From Gyrodactylus bullatarudis (taxonomy: Eukaryota; Platyhelminthes; Monogenea; Gyrodactylidea; Gyrodactylidae): a stretch of 64,000 bases of DNA. Location of the stretch: assembly GCA_012064415.1 (NCBI GenBank), contig SSNU01000146.1, forward strand, positions 8,268-72,267, in the 5' to 3' direction. Below, piece by piece: positions 1-11,459 of this stretch (the stretch's first letter is position 1; the number at the start of each line of letters is the position of its first letter). A program made the translations under genes and the position numbers. The notes under the pieces were generated by a model. That model was given only the letters and a program-made list of their open reading frames with translations, did no database searches and was not told the DNA's origin.

Positions 1-357
1 TCATTAGGATAGAGTCATCAGTGGTAGTGTTGTTAGGTCTTCTATAAACTAGGACTATATTTATTGTTTTCGTGTCGGACAGTTTAATAACACAGTTTAA
101 GAGCTCATTTTTGTTAAATGAAGAGGTATTAGATGATGTAAGGTTGAAAGTGTCTTTTAAAAAAATAATAAAACTCCACCATGTTTATCACCAATTCTAT
201 CAGATCTAATAAATTTATAGCCTTCTAAATGAAGACCATAGTCAGAATGAGATGCATGTAGCCATTTCTCAGTAAAACAGTAAAGATCATATTGTGTGTT
301 AAGAATAAAACTTTCTAAGAGAAAAAAAAAAAAATTGATTTTCAATTTTTCCAATAG
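1..357 (-). pseudogene. LINE (non-LTR retrotransposon) AP-endonuclease fragment
   Basis: On the minus strand this reads as part of an apurinic-type endonuclease domain of a jockey/RTE-like LINE. Visible motifs are a CFTEKWL block (family form TETWL), a GYKFIRSDR block, a KHGGVLLFF block (family form GGGV), and, after a shift of frame, VYRRPNN near the left edge (family form YRPPN). The piece is cut by the window edge and broken by at least one frameshift, so it is a decayed copy. Family assignment below LINE level is not possible. Confidence 0.65.
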
Positions 358-360
358 AGC

Positions 361-858
361 AGTTTATTGGTTTTTTAAGAATTTCATTACCATAAATATC
401 ATTGAACAAATATTTATAATCATTTAATTGAACCAGGATTAGAGATTGTTAAGACCTGGCGAAATATATATTTCTCTAAACATAAAAAAATTATTTTTAT
501 ACTGACAATGATGAATAACTGTATGGTCATTTCGGACGTATATGTAAGTATACGTGAATATTTAATACATAATATTCATAAACAAGCAATTTTTTTAAAT
601 ACCAGATTCGTGATCAACCTGAAATTTTACATCAGAATTTTATATCTAGAATAAAATACCCTGACCCCCTCCACCCCGTGTTATCATATTACAATCAGTA
701 TTCCGATTTGCCGGTCAATTTTTATCACCTATTTTCTTTACTCTCAAAATAAAAAAAACCTTATTACTTATTAGTAGAGACATTATTTCAAAGGATTCGT
801 CAAATTTTAAATGTGATTACAATAAGTACGTATCGATAGATCTTATTATTCTCATTCC
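361..858. other. AT-rich intergenic DNA with a decayed ribozyme
   Basis: No coding region seen. Around 432-480 (+) there is a hammerhead-like 3' half: a GACCTGGCGAAA string followed by a short A/T hairpin, with a CCAGG segment upstream complementary to CCTGG. The expected CUGANGA core box is replaced by unrelated bases, so this is at best a relic of a PLE terminal repeat. Confidence 0.35.
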
Positions 859-1485
859 ATCTGTACCATAAATTAGCTATCCAAGAGCCCACATAACAAT
901 AATATTTTAACTCAAAGTCGCGCAGATCTTTGATAATTTTACTCAATTTTCATTCTCTCTCAATTTTTATTTATCTTTATATCAAAAATAGACTTGTCAA
1001 TCTTTTTCCCCAAAACAAACATTATTCAATCTGTTAACTGGTTTTCTAGGTTTATTGAACATTTATCAAGCTTCTAGAATGTCGAAAGCAGTTTCGAATT
1101 GTAAAAATTGTCACATCATTCCATGCTTCTCTGCTATGCTCGAGAGCACTAGCCAGTGTAATTTCCTCAGTCAAACAATAGATAAGGGAAATGCTTCTGT
1201 ATTTATCTTTAAACGATTTGATTAATCATTGAAAGAGAGGCTGTATCAGAGTTGTGGAATTGCTTGGCAAAACTAAAATTCTGATATTTTCTGGTGCTCG
1301 AAAACCTTTGTGACCATTGAACTTATCTAGGATCAACAAAATGTGTTGATTTCCAACAAAAGCAGCAAAATTGGTTAGAAAATTTCTCTTTTCATCCAGG
1401 CTTCCGGAGAATTTCTGTAATCTTGAGGAATAACACCACCGAACTAACGTGGTCTCTGAGATTTTCCTGAAAGGAATATTATTAT

Positions 1486-3418
1486 CAGGGCAACCTTAAT
1501 GCTTATTTCGATAAATTAAGCTTGTGTGAGGGTTAAGAATCAAAATTCAATTAAATTTTTTTTAAATTACAAAAATTGCAAAAGTTAAAAACGCTTATTA
1601 TGCTTATAAATCCTAAAATGCTTATAATGCTTATAATAGAGACTTTTGAAAAAATTTCAAGGCTTATTTTTAATCTTTTTAAAATCAAACTCATGGAAAC
1701 GTGATAAGCCTTCTTTGATTAATTCATTTGATTAATCGTCTACAATTTTGTGATTCATATATCAATCAAATATGGCTTTTCCAATCAAATTAGAGAAGGC
1801 TCTCAATTTTTATTGGGTAAACCTCAAGAAAGTGCTCGACCTTTAGAGCTAATTATTTTGAAACTCCATTTATCCTCGACATGCCTAAAAGAGCATTAAC
1901 ATACAAAGAAAAAGCAGAAAAGTACTCAAAGGAATACCCAAATGAGTTTGAAGTCAGAAATGGTAGTTTATACTGCTATCTCTGCAACACAGATGTCAAT
2001 ACTACATCTTTATTCTATGTGAAACAGCATCTCAAAACCAATCGGCATGAAACAAATGTCGCACAAAAAAATCTAACTCAGTTAAAAATAGATGAATTCG
2101 AAGATTTATCGAAAGATGTTGTGGAGACATTTATAAAAGTTGATATCGAACTCCATGAGTTGAGAAATCCTTATGTGAAGAGACTCTTCAAGAAGTTAAA
2201 TGTCTCTCTTCCTTCTGAAACAACTAGTAGAAGTTAAATGTCTCTCTTCCTTCTGAAACAACTAGTAGAAGACATGTGGAAATTATTTATGCAAAAAAAA
2301 TTGCGAAAATCAAAGAGTATATCAAAAATTCTCCGTTATTTATTTCGATTGATGAGTCCTACATCCAAGATAAAAATATCGTCAATATAATGGTTGGAAG
2401 ATTACAAGATCCATCAATATCAATATTAGCTGATACTTTAGTTGTTAAGGGTATACTAGACAATCAAGAAGCTTTGAGGATTTTGCATGACTTTCTTCAA
2501 AAATTTGAAATCAACAGAAATAATTTTCTCCTCCTGTTAACCGATGCTGCTTCATATTTCACAACAGCTGAACTTACCAATGTTCTACACACACTCTTTC
2601 CCAAAGTTACTCACGTTACTTGCTTGGCTCATTTACTTCATAATTGTAGTTCAAGAATTAAAAATCATTACAAGAAAACAGATGAATTAATTGCTAGGAT
2701 CAAAAGTTTGATCGTCAACAATAAAAAGAGAAGGCTATTATTTGTGAACACAGGCAAACCTCCGACTCCAGTAGTTACACGGTGGGGTAGCTGGTTAGAG
2801 GCAGCAGAGTTCTATGCTGAAAAATTTTATGAAATAGAAGAAATAGTGAATAAGATCTCAGACAAGGGCAAAAAGATAAAGAAGGCAAAGAAAGCTGTAA
2901 ATGAAGAAGGTATTTTTATCGAATTAATCGCAATTTCCAGTTTTATCTTCAAATAATTCCAATTTTGAAAAGGATCCAATCTCCAAATTCAACAATCCAT
3001 GAATACTTTACTGAAATTAAAGAAATAGACTTTGGAGAAGATCCTGTGAATTTAAAAAGTTACGTGAACAAAAGGCTTTTAAAAAATGAAATCTACAATA
3101 TTTTGACGGCAAAAAAATTCAAATCTAACCCCTGTTGAATATACTCTTCTTCGAAAAGCTCAGCCTACAACATGTGACGTGGAGCGATCTTTTTCTCTCA
3201 CTAAGAATATTCTTGGAAACAAAAGACATTTTAGCAATGATAATATAAAGTTTTACACTGTTACAAAATTTAATTCTCTCTAAATATATTTTTTTCAATC
3301 TTACTACTTTAAATCGACATTATTTATTATCGCTTATTTAACGGCTTATTCTATTATTTTAATAACTTATTAAAAGCGCTTACTAAAAATTTTTAACCGC
3401 TTATTTTGGGTTGCTCTG
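1486..3418 (+). mobile_element. hAT transposon nested in the Tigger element
   Basis: The ends are CAGGGCAACC and GGTTGCTCTG, an 11-bp imperfect terminal inverted repeat, flanked by a perfect 8-bp target duplication ATTATTAT (1478-1485 and 3419-3426). These are hAT hallmarks. Subterminal regions carry repeated GCTTAT-type motifs on both sides (about 1500-1660 and 3330-3410). The insertion lies within the minus-strand transposase of the surrounding Tigger copy, so it is younger than that element. Confidence 0.9.
1881..3283 (+). pseudogene. hAT transposase, CGGBP1-like BED finger type, frameshifted
   Basis: The first part (1881-2237) has a C2H2/BED-like finger (CYLCN, then QHLKTNRH). The second (about 2268-2956) is the hAT catalytic region, with FISIDESYI, LLTDAASY, CLAHLLHN and PVVTRWGSW motifs. 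The third (about 3130-3283) holds the C-terminal hAT dimerisation motif (CDVERSFSLTKNIL). The parts are out of frame with each other. The first break is a 38-bp tandem duplication (2192-2229 copied at 2230-2267), which shifts the frame by two bases. A related fragment lies at 44430-44830. Confidence 0.8.
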
Positions 3419-3426
3419 ATTATTAT

Positions 3427-4320
3427 TCATTTCAAAGATCAAAAATGTCCCATGAGACTAACCAATAAATAATAGAGAAGATTTACTTCCGGTAGCGCTA
3501 ACACAAAAAAATTTTGAAATGCGTTGTTTTTGAGTTGTCTGTAAGTGACAATCAGTAGAAGAAGTCTCCCTTGTTCAGTTATACGGCTGAAAATAAAATA
3601 AACCAGATTTGTCTGCATTCCAAACACTTTCAGCATGGTATAAGTCGATTAAGTCTCTATTGAGATAGAGCCATCTGTTTATTGTTTCCCTAGAAGGAGA
3701 AATTTTAGAATTCCCTGAGACCTTATAATTTCATTAGTTGTGAGGTTTAAAAAAATTTACATCCATTATCGGCTTGGTGTCTCATTTAAATCAAAACAAT
3801 TACAGGCTCTCAAAAACTCTTTTTTCTAAAACTGGATTATTAAAGGCTAGCTTTCTTCGACAATAAACTTGGTAAATTTCTGGATAACTTCGATGCAGAG
3901 TTCCATTATTCATACTACTGTAGCCTGCGTTGATTGCTGTTCTTAGTCTGAAAATTTCGTTGTCATATTTTATAACAGTTTCTGGAAAAAGTTCATGACG
4001 ATTTGCGACAACGTGCCTAATTATTCATCATAGTATAGAACATTTTAATTGATGACTTCTTTGAAATAATATTAATGGTTTATGTGATAGATTTCTCATG
4101 AATTCAACTTACAATGAAATTTCTAATTATTGCACTTGACTTTTTGGCATTTCTTATCCATTGAGCTGTGACAAGATCCTTATCACACATTTTTCTTTGA
4201 AGAAGAGTTGTCGAATCACCTTAGATCTGAGCATATCGAATTTGTGCATTTGTGACTCTTAAGCGCCCCATAATTTCGTGCAGTTCGGGAATTTCTTCGT
4301 ACAGAAGCTGAATGATTGCT
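3427..4320 (-). pseudogene. Tigger transposase, N-terminal and middle part, decayed
   Basis: Minus-strand continuation of the enclosing Tigger element on the far side of the hAT. The start near 4312 gives a helix-turn-helix-like N-terminal segment. Downstream sequence has scattered stops and only short open pieces (for example 3439-3636). It is placed here by position and by the C-terminal DDE part beyond the hAT, not by a continuous reading frame. Confidence 0.5.
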
Positions 4321-4805
4321 TTTCTTAGGTCAACTTTGGAATCAGCCATTAAAGAGGAGTATAGAATAATGATGACTAAAGACAATCTCTTGAGCGCATT
4401 AATTATGCAACCAATAGAATCAAATCAAATTTCGCCTCAAGGGTGTGAAAAAGAAATAAAAATCAGGAACAGATTTATTAGACACAATATTTACTCTAAG
4501 AATATGGAGCGAAATTTTATAGGTGTGAGAGTAGAGATTCAAAACTGCTTTCGACATTCTAGAGGGTTGATAAATGTTCAATAAACCTAGAAAACCAGTT
4601 AACAGATTGAATAATGTTTGTTTTGGGGGAAAAGATTGACAAGTCTATTTTTGATATAAAGATAAATAAAAATTGAGAGAGTAAAATCATCAGATTTGCG
4701 CGACTTTGAGTTATAATATTATTGTTATGTGGGCTCTTGGATAGCTAGTTTATGGTACAGATGGGGGATTGGGGGACAGATAGTACGTTAGGCTTTGGAA
4801 GATTT

Positions 4806-4875
4806 GGAGGTACTCGTCCACTTTTTCCTCTAGCCTCCTAGTGGTATGTCCTATGTAAACTGCATCACATCGACA
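4806..4875 (-). pseudogene. PLE GIY-YIG endonuclease scrap
   Basis: The minus strand reads CRCDAVYIGHTTRRLEEKVD, which matches the GIY-YIG endonuclease start of Penelope-like elements and resembles the copy at about 18164-18230 (DAMYIGHTTRRLEDRVD). The flanks carry no longer open frame. It sits just outside the Tigger right end. Confidence 0.65.
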
Positions 4876-5249
4876 CTAGATGAGTCTGCTTTGAATCATC
4901 TTTGAATTGCGACCTCGTTTTGTCATCTTTGGCTTCGATATACATGCATTTGACTTTAGGGAATCAGCTATACTGCTGGAAGAAGACTTATCATCATTGA
5001 AAGTCATTAATCATAAGAGTTCATTCATCAAAAAAATTTTTCAAAAAAATTTCTTTAAATTGCCCAACAATTCGACAACTTATTAATAAAATCTTTGCTA
5101 TCAAATCGAAACTCTTTAGGAGATCACTACAGATAGATTTGGGAATAACAATTTATCTAATCTTTCTTCTTGTTCTTTGTTGTAAGCGAGTTTATTTTCT
5201 CAATTGAATATTAACTTGCTTCAAATTTTGTAAATCTAATTTTTTTTAG

Positions 5250-8200
5250 ATATATTAACAGATAAAGTTTATTCTGAGGTTGGAATAATAAAGAGAAATA
5301 AACCAGGCACAGGAGATTGCTGGTATACTTTCTTGATTCCAAAAATGGTTGAACCCACTGCAACTATCGGTATGTAATATTTTTGGGGATAATTTTCAAA
5401 ATAGTGCAGGATAAGTAAGATCTTTTGAACTTTTGATATGTACTTAGACCAGATATTGTTGCTGCTTATGTGAATCAGTATGTTCTATTTTCTATAATGT
5501 CTATGTCTATTTGAAGAAATAATTTGATGAAATGAACTATTCTGAAAAAAATCTATTTTTTAAATAGACTTAGACAAAGAAAATTATCTCCAAAACTGAA
5601 ATATAGAGATGATGGGGCAACATTACTGAATAATGATTCTGAAACAAACCACATCAAAATAAAAACGCCTAAAAAATGTGAGCAACACCTTATTTTATTT
5701 TTCAAAGCCTAATTAATTACACGGTGCAACACAAAAAGATCAACCAAGCCGAAATTTACATATGTGGTGAAGTTGTGCGAATTGATTCTCACGATATTAT
5801 CCTTTTTTTCTCAAAGTTTTTTCCCGAGTTTTTTTCTTGGCATAACATCTCAGAATTCTTAAATTGATCAACATAAATAGGCTTAAAATAAAGATAAATC
5901 ATCAGTCTGTCAATAGTAATGACCTCTTAAAGTTCGCTCGCACACACAAGGTCACATGTAAACAGCATTCTGACAGTACCCTTTTTTTATTAATAGTGCA
6001 TTTTCCTCTACTACAATTTCCCCCTTGATTCTGATTGGCCAAAAAACGGAGAATTGCAACAGTGGTTATGAGAAAATGCATGTTCCATAATTACATACAA
6101 GCCTTAGCGAATATTTAATTGGTCTATTCCAAACTTTACGAGGTCATAACTATTGACAGAAAAATTTCACAAAATATAAGTTATATATTCTTGAGCAGCT
6201 TGAAGAGATGAATAATTTGATATGAATTTTATCCACAGGAAAATTTTATTGTTAAATTCAATCGATAAAAACAACTTTTGATCACTTAATCGGCTTAAAT
6301 AGATACGCGGTAACATTTAAGTATTATTTAAAACTATTATTGCCTAAATTGATGATATATCTTTATTTAAACCCTATTTATGTTGATCAATGTAAGAATC
6401 CTGAGATTTTATGCCACTTCTAAGAATAAACTTGAGAAAAAACTTTGAGGGCCGCTGGTGTCCGTAAAAAAATGTTGAGAGAAAAAAGGATAACATCACG
6501 AGAATCAATTCGCAAAACTACACCACATATGTAAATTTCGGCTTGGTTGATCTTTTTGTTAAAAATTCCATTTTTTTCTAAATTTTACTATTTTTTAGAT
6601 GAAGGTTTGAAATCTAAACTAACCGGTAACAAAAGTTTTATACAAAATATCGTTTTAAATAAAATTAAATCTAAAGATGAAAAACAAGCCTATCTTGAAA
6701 ATGAATAATGAATAATTTTGATTCTAGTATAACAAATATTAGATTCATGAATAAAGGCGATGCCAAGTTTGTTAAAGAATAGCGCGTTATTTCGTGGCAT
6801 ACTCATCAGCTTTTATATGCCATATTTATATACAAAAATTTTTCATTAACAAAGAATGGATCTGATTGGCCCTTCTTCTTGTTCAACTCCTCTGAAGTTA
6901 ACGCGAGTGTGCATTAGTGGACATTACTCTGTATTGCTTTTTTCTGTTATTTTGTGTTCATCGTGATGTGGGATGAGTGAGACTGTACGTGGGTATACTT
7001 GTTTGTGGGTTTTGTGAGTTTTTGAATAGATTCCTGTGGTCCTACATATTCGTAGAGTTAGTTTTGGGAGAAGTATTTCGTTATCTTCTTTTGATCTTGG
7101 TTACCTTCGGCCATATTTCTTTTTCTCGGCGTGTTTCTGGTTTGGGAATTGATTGTGATATCTTTCTTTTTCTTCGTTCCTGGCTGCTGTTCTTATTGTT
7201 GGTCTGGGGAAGGTTAGCGGTTTGACGGCTGATTTTTGTACACAGAGGTTAGGCTTTTCTTTTTCAATGAACAAAGCTTCTGCTGTCTTGAGAGCTGTTA
7301 AGTTTTTCCCTGGTTGCTTGTAAAGAATTTCAAAGTTAACAAATTTCTTTAACAAACTTGGCATCGCCTTTCTTCATGAATCTAACTATAGCTCAGGTTA
7401 AATCAGAGGTCACCCAACACCTCCCTTACAACAATAATTTTCGTTATGACCCCTTAATTAACACCATTTATAATTTATCGTTATAATTCTATTCTATATT
7501 ACTATAAGATAATTATAATTAGCCCCACAACAACAACACATCCAAAAAACCAATTTTACTAAATAATGTTGCATACCTGGCAACAGGTATGATCCAATCG
7601 AATTCTAAGAACAATTTCAACCAATAATTTAATTCCAAAAACCTATATATTTGGCATGTATCACACTGATGAGTATGCCCGAAAAACGCCTTATTTGTGA
7701 GGAAAAAAACCCATATTTTTACAAAATATTAGAAGTAAAATAAAAGCATGTTGCTTCAAGAAATAAATATTTTTCCTCTCATTTTTATATTTATCTGTTT
7801 TTTCGGTGGATCGATAGAATCGAAGAAAGCAAACAATCAATTAGAATCAATTAGTTTTTCTAATCCAAGATGAAAATTCTTTTTATTCTCTCATTGCTAT
7901 CAAGATTTTAGACTTATGCGATTTTTCAGTTTTGAAATAAATTTTAAATGTTTGGGAAGTATTGCCGAGCTTCTTCAAAAATATTTTCTGATTCTAATGA
8001 ACTATTCAGAGGATTTAGAAGACGAGTGAATATTTAGTTATGAAGCTAATATTTCACCGGTTCTCATCAGACTATTACACCGGCTAGATATGTATAGCTA
8101 AATTTATGATAAAACGAAATCCTTTGATGGGTTCTTTCGAATTGGAGCAGGAAAGGGTCAGGGTTGATGACTTGTATCTATGATCATTGCTTCCTTTTTA

Positions 8201-9982
8201 CGTATCTGTTCAATTTTGGTTGCCGACTCAGACTTTTACGTTTCCTACCTCTTTTACCAGGAAAAGACTCTTGTGAGAAATGAGTACATGCAAATAGAAA
8301 GATTACAAGAAAGAAGATGGTTGATGTGGCCAAATTCAGCATCCTGTTTCTGGCAAACCCTAGTGACCCTCGCAAGATGAAAGCATATTCCTTAGATAAA
8401 GCTGATGTCCACTTCATAAAGAAATTGAATCCAGTCTTATGTAAGCAAAAGGTTCTAGCATCAAAGCTAGAACTTAAAGGTTAAAGTCGTTTTACAAACA
8501 GAAGTGAGCTTGAAAGAGTGGCAAATGATTTTAAAGCTACTTAAAGATTTTCCTATTGGTAGTTCAACTCAGAAACAAAATGGAATTGAAGTCGGACTAA
8601 ACCCAAAAGAGCAAATACAGTCAATTCATGACATGATAACCAAAGATAGTATTTAATGCCAAACCTTAAACCATCACATTGATTAGCCAATAGAATTTGA
8701 ATAGATGAAATGAATATTTTTTCTTCCTCTGCCCTTAAATTAAACAAAATAAGAATAGTGTTTTCACAATTGAGACCCCCCTCTATTTACCAAGCCAAAC
8801 AACTACGTCATACTCTTTCTCACTGAGTCATCGTATAGCAGACCCCCTTTCTCCTATTTCGAGTTGTGAGAATTATACTAGAGTCCAAATCGATGGGTTC
8901 ATACTATAGACAACCTCTTTTCGAGTGTTAATGTTATCATGAATCGTTTGAAAGCAGGGATTCGTAGGAAGAAGAATCAACCCGGGTAGAGAATTCAAGA
9001 TCATCGAGGGAATTGAGTTTTTCGGGAATTAACCGTAACTCTGGCAACATTTAATTTCAAAAATTTTCACTTGTGCTGATGGCTTGATAATTGGAGCAAT
9101 TCTTGATAGACAAAAATAACAGTCCTCGTCGTGATTGAAAGGGATTGACTAAGCTTTTATCCTTTTCCCGTATGACGAAGGTCTTGGATATTTGACTTTT
9201 TTAAGGCAAGATTTGCAGACTGATGAGGAAGAAAATTCTCTACCCGGGTTGATTCTTCTTCCTACGAATCCCTGCTTTCAAACGATTCATGGTAACATTA
9301 ACACTCGAAAAGAGGTTGTCTATAGTATGAACCCATCGATTTGGACTCTAGTGTTAATTCTCACAACTCGAAATAGGAGAAAGGGGGTCTGCTATACGAT
9401 GACTCAGTGAGAAAGAGTATGACGTAGTTGTTTGGCTTGGTAAATAGAGGGGGGTCTCAATTGTGAAAACACTATTCTTATTTTGTTTAATTTAAGGGCA
9501 GAGGAAGAAAAAATATTCATTTCATCTACTCAAATTCTATTGGCTAATCAATGTGATGGTTTAAGGTTTGGCATTAAATACTATCTTTTAACAGATACGT
9601 TAAAAGGAAAATTTTTCCGCTGCTCTATTCAATTGCATCCTCAAACCTTAAATAACCTGCTTGTAATAGATTAATAACTATAATGTTTTCAAATTTTCTG
9701 TTACTTATTGTTCAGGAATCGATATTACTCCTATTTTTTATAGCACACAGGATTTATAAATCTAAAAAGATGAGACTATAGTATTTGAAAATAATAAAAT
9801 GTTAAAAAATTTAGATACATGCGACTATCAGCAAACTGATACCACAAAAGTGATTTATAAACTCGATAATAATCTTCTAATTATCATATCTTATTTCAGT
9901 CCCAATAGCTGAAAAAAATTACAAGGAAATTGCATGTCACATAGAAGGTGGCTACACCCATATTTTCTTCATGCCAAAATGA
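5250..9982 (+). CDS. Gene 1: 3' end of the modular microexon gene family
   Basis: Exons inferred from splice sites, phase and similarity to genes 2 and 3: C 5250-5369, D 5448-5469 (22 nt), A 5568-5677, B 6599-6625 (27 nt), terminal C 9900-9982 ending in TGA. Phases run 1,2,1,1 as in the paralogs. C encodes ...VYSEVGIIKR...FLIPKMVEPTATIG; the last exon encodes VPIAEKNYKEIACHIEGG then YTHIFFMPK and stop, the same motif truncated after PK. A poly(A) signal AATAAA follows at 10010. Upstream exons are not visible because the region to the left is transposon DNA. Function unknown. The 22-nt D exon is the least certain. Introns contain inverted repeats, PLE scraps and hammerheads. Confidence 0.62.
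5731..6559. mobile_element. Inverted-repeat element in a gene 1 intron (MITE-like)
   Basis: The left end (ACAAAAAGATCAACCAAGCC at 5731) is the inverse of the right end finishing at 6559. Similarity continues with interruptions through about 5880 and back to about 6383. A second inverted pair lies inside (5906-5928 with 6139-6160). No open frame. It sits between the A and B exons of gene 1, so it expands an intron that is only 27-44 nt long in most sister modules. Confidence 0.65.
6774..6821 (-). ncRNA. Type I hammerhead ribozyme, PLE terminal repeat
   Basis: Minus strand: CUGAUGA core (6803-6809), a one-base-pair helix II (G-C) with loop UAUGCC, GAAA (6790-6793), helix III AUA/UAU, and helix I AAAG/CUUU closing the fold. 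Loop II is complementary to GGCAUA directly upstream. A TATA-like box (TATATAAATATG) lies just upstream and a CCAAT box (GGGCCAATCAG) about 60 bp further, so the cassette is promoter followed by ribozyme. Confidence 0.75.
7101..7388 (-). pseudogene. PLE GIY-YIG C-terminal fragment
   Basis: The minus-strand frame contains FVNFEILYKQPGKNLTALK, then a KPNLCVQK motif and a basic tail. These match the end of the GIY-YIG domain and C-terminus of other PLE copies here (compare 18290-18535). It begins within a sequence (7346-7388) that is an inverted copy of 6738-6778, so the insertion looks rearranged. Confidence 0.65.
7653..7700 (+). ncRNA. Type I hammerhead ribozyme
   Basis: CUGAUGA at 7666-7672, G-C closing pair with loop UAUGCC, GAAA at 7681-7684, and helix I UCACA/UGUGA (7661-7665 with 7696-7700). 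Loop II complements GGCAU at 7653. Helix III is degraded relative to the sister at 18751-18798 (AAAACGCCUUAUU instead of a palindrome), so activity is uncertain. Confidence 0.65.
8023..8084 (-). ncRNA. Type I hammerhead ribozyme, CCGGU subfamily
   Basis: Minus strand CUGAUGA (8064-8070), G-U closing pair, loop II AACCGG, GAAA, and a long helix III AUAUUAG/CUAAAUAU. Cleavage is expected after C, followed by ACUC, which pairs with AGU of helix I. Upstream CCGGU complements ACCGG of loop II. It is followed on the minus strand by GUCUUC, as at 22030. Confidence 0.7.
8192..8290 (-). pseudogene. PLE C-terminal tail fragment
   Basis: The minus strand reads GRKRKSLSRQPKLNRYVKRK and stop, equivalent to the basic tails ending other PLE copies here (37604-37660, 50880-50966, 58198-58280). 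It lies just upstream, on the same strand, of the hammerhead at 8023-8084, the order seen in the better preserved copy at 37386-39040. Confidence 0.6.
8321..8560 (+). pseudogene. PLE GIY-YIG fragment, opposite strand
   Basis: The plus strand encodes a piece matching the second half of the GIY-YIG domain: AKFSILFLANPSDPRKMKAY, then DVHFIKKLNPVLCKQKVLAS, ending with stops. It aligns with 50440-50620 of the larger PLE. It lies next to a minus-strand PLE tail, so two copies of opposite orientation meet here. Confidence 0.6.
8642..9588. repeat. Long inverted repeat, 354-bp arms, 238-bp spacer
   Basis: 8642-8995 and 9234-9588 are inverted copies with only scattered differences; for example, one arm has CCCGGGTAGAGAATT and the other AATTCTCTACCCGGG. 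The spacer 8996-9233 has no recognised content. Short open frames in each arm are mirror copies of each other and are not genes. It sits in the last intron of gene 1. A fold-back transposon or a recent inverted duplication would both explain it. Confidence 0.8.
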
Positions 9983-10110
9983 TTATATGTTTTGAATAAT
10001 TTTTTTATTAATAAATTATATATTTTTAATTTACCATAGCTTGAGTTTTTTCTTAAATTATTTCAATGGGAAAATATGATGTTTGTTTGATCTAATTTTT
10101 CAGAGCATCA
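9983..10110 (+). terminator. Gene 1 3' UTR with poly(A) signal
   Basis: Directly after the gene 1 stop codon, an A/T-rich stretch contains AATAAA at 10010-10015. The 5-base-later continuation is T/A rich. This is the expected end of the transcript. Confidence 0.5.
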
Positions 10111-11440
10111 GTCATAATATTTATATAATATCAGCCAATGTATAAATGTGTGTGACTTACTCTCCGTTAATTGTGATACTAGGTGGGAATATGTGAGTAT
10201 TATTTTATATAAAACGAGGAGAACAGTCTGTAAGCTTTGATTGACATGTTTGTATTCATAACATCTACAGGGGTCGACATAAAAAATGTTACCCATCATA
10301 TTTGGCCATTACTCGGATATTTTAAGTCATCATGGAAGAAATTTTATATCAAATTGCAGATAATTGAATTTACTATCGGGTTATATACAGATTTGTATTT
10401 TTTACTATTAATAAGCTTAAGAATTCAATTTTACTGTTTATCATTGAAAGTAAAATTGACTGAGTTTTCTTATCTTGACACCTCAATAATAGCTTTCAAA
10501 ATCATTTTCTACATATAAATTTACAATTGAAAGTATTAATTAATTTTTTTACCTTAGAAAAACGATTCATGAGTTGAAAAAAATCGAAAAATGGGAACTC
10601 ACTAAATAAACTATTCCAGACTCATTAAGCAGAAAAATCAAATTTCTCCCGATGGAAAAAAGATTTCCATGTTCGAAGATAAAATTTTAACTTAATTTGA
10701 GATCTAGTACAAGATCCATCAGCGTTATTTGAAGAGAGATCCTAATAAATACACAAAACATTTCGGGATCTATAACGTACCGGTGAATTACCAGATAGAC
10801 CATGCAATATGTCGATAATTATTTTGCGTAAGAATGAATACGAGTGATCATATTCGTAGGGGTCTCATTATGAAAATGAAAGAGGGGTCTGACACTGTGA
10901 TTTCTAATCACTTCTCCCCTTTTTAGGAATCGGTTAGAAAAAATCGGGCGAAAATTGAAAAATGAGAATTTTGGGAAAATTGAGAGAGGTTTTTCAATCA
11001 AAACAATTTATAGAAGCAATTAAACCTCGTTATAATTAGGCTCATTATGTAGAGCATTTAATTCTGCGTCGATTGGTATATAGATCAATGTCGCGTCTAC
11101 TCAGAACTAGCGAAAACTTTGAATAAAAACTTTCAAAGGTAGAAAAAATCATCAAAAATATCCACTAATATTTACATTTGAAACAAACTCATAGCTTGTT
11201 AAAAAATAAATTCCATAGTTTCCTTCACAATCTTTCGCTCTTTCGATTGAGCATACTTTCAAAAAAATTGAATTTCATCTTCTGGATCAAATTGATCAGT
11301 TTTTACGTCCTGTTTTTTAATGAAAAATTAAAAAAAATTGCATGCCTTTTTAAAAAAAATAATTAATGGAAAACTTATTTCTCGGGCTTAAATGTGCCAT
11401 GCCACCGATCTGCTTCAACAGTAAAATGATTTTCAGAAAG
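10111..11440. other. Intergenic repeat-derived DNA
   Basis: 10130-10290 is a diverged copy of the interspersed repeat also seen at 35951-36249 and 40681-41000 (shared strings such as GTGTGTGAC, GAGGAGAACAGT and TTGATTGACATGTTTGTATTCA). 10800-10990 is related in inverted orientation to 44920-45060. No convincing gene was found. Confidence 0.4.
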
Positions 11441-11459
11441 AAATATTAAAGTATAAGCT

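Larger units (their letters stand above)
859..4768 (-). mobile_element. pogo/Tigger-like DNA transposon with 230-bp TIRs, interrupted by a hAT
   Basis: Inverted repeats at 859-1095 and 4541-4768 match over about 230 bp with a few mismatches and bound the element. The transposase lies on the minus strand. An N-terminal part starts near 4312 (reading ADSKVDLRKAIIQLL, then LYEEIPELHEIMGRLRV), and a C-terminal DDE part lies at about 1065-1480 (HILLILDKFNGHKGF, APENIRILVLPSNST, then PL and SFKDKYR), typical of the pogo/Tigger superfamily. Several stops and frameshifts make it inactive. A hAT element is inserted inside, splitting the gene. The inverted repeats include the last codons of the transposase (QNCFRHSRGLINVQ, stop), so that segment appears at both ends. 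Confidence 0.7.

Noticed and set aside
5120..5181. Possible transmembrane exon (LGITIYLIFLLVLC) upstream of the first C exon of gene 1, with TAG acceptor and GTAAGC donor in phase 2-1
   Set aside because: It would replace A and B in the module and has no counterpart in genes 2 or 3; hydrophobic frames arise easily in AT-rich DNA.
7240..7300. Plus-strand open frames opposite PLE and TIR-cassette genes (for example 6977-7225, 13540-13722, 37929-38132)
   Set aside because: They mirror better supported minus-strand coding regions and have no motifs of their own.
8553..9674. Two mirror-image open frames starting MFNLRAEEEKIF
   Set aside because: They lie in the two arms of the inverted repeat 8642-9588 and are the same short sequence twice; no sign of a gene.
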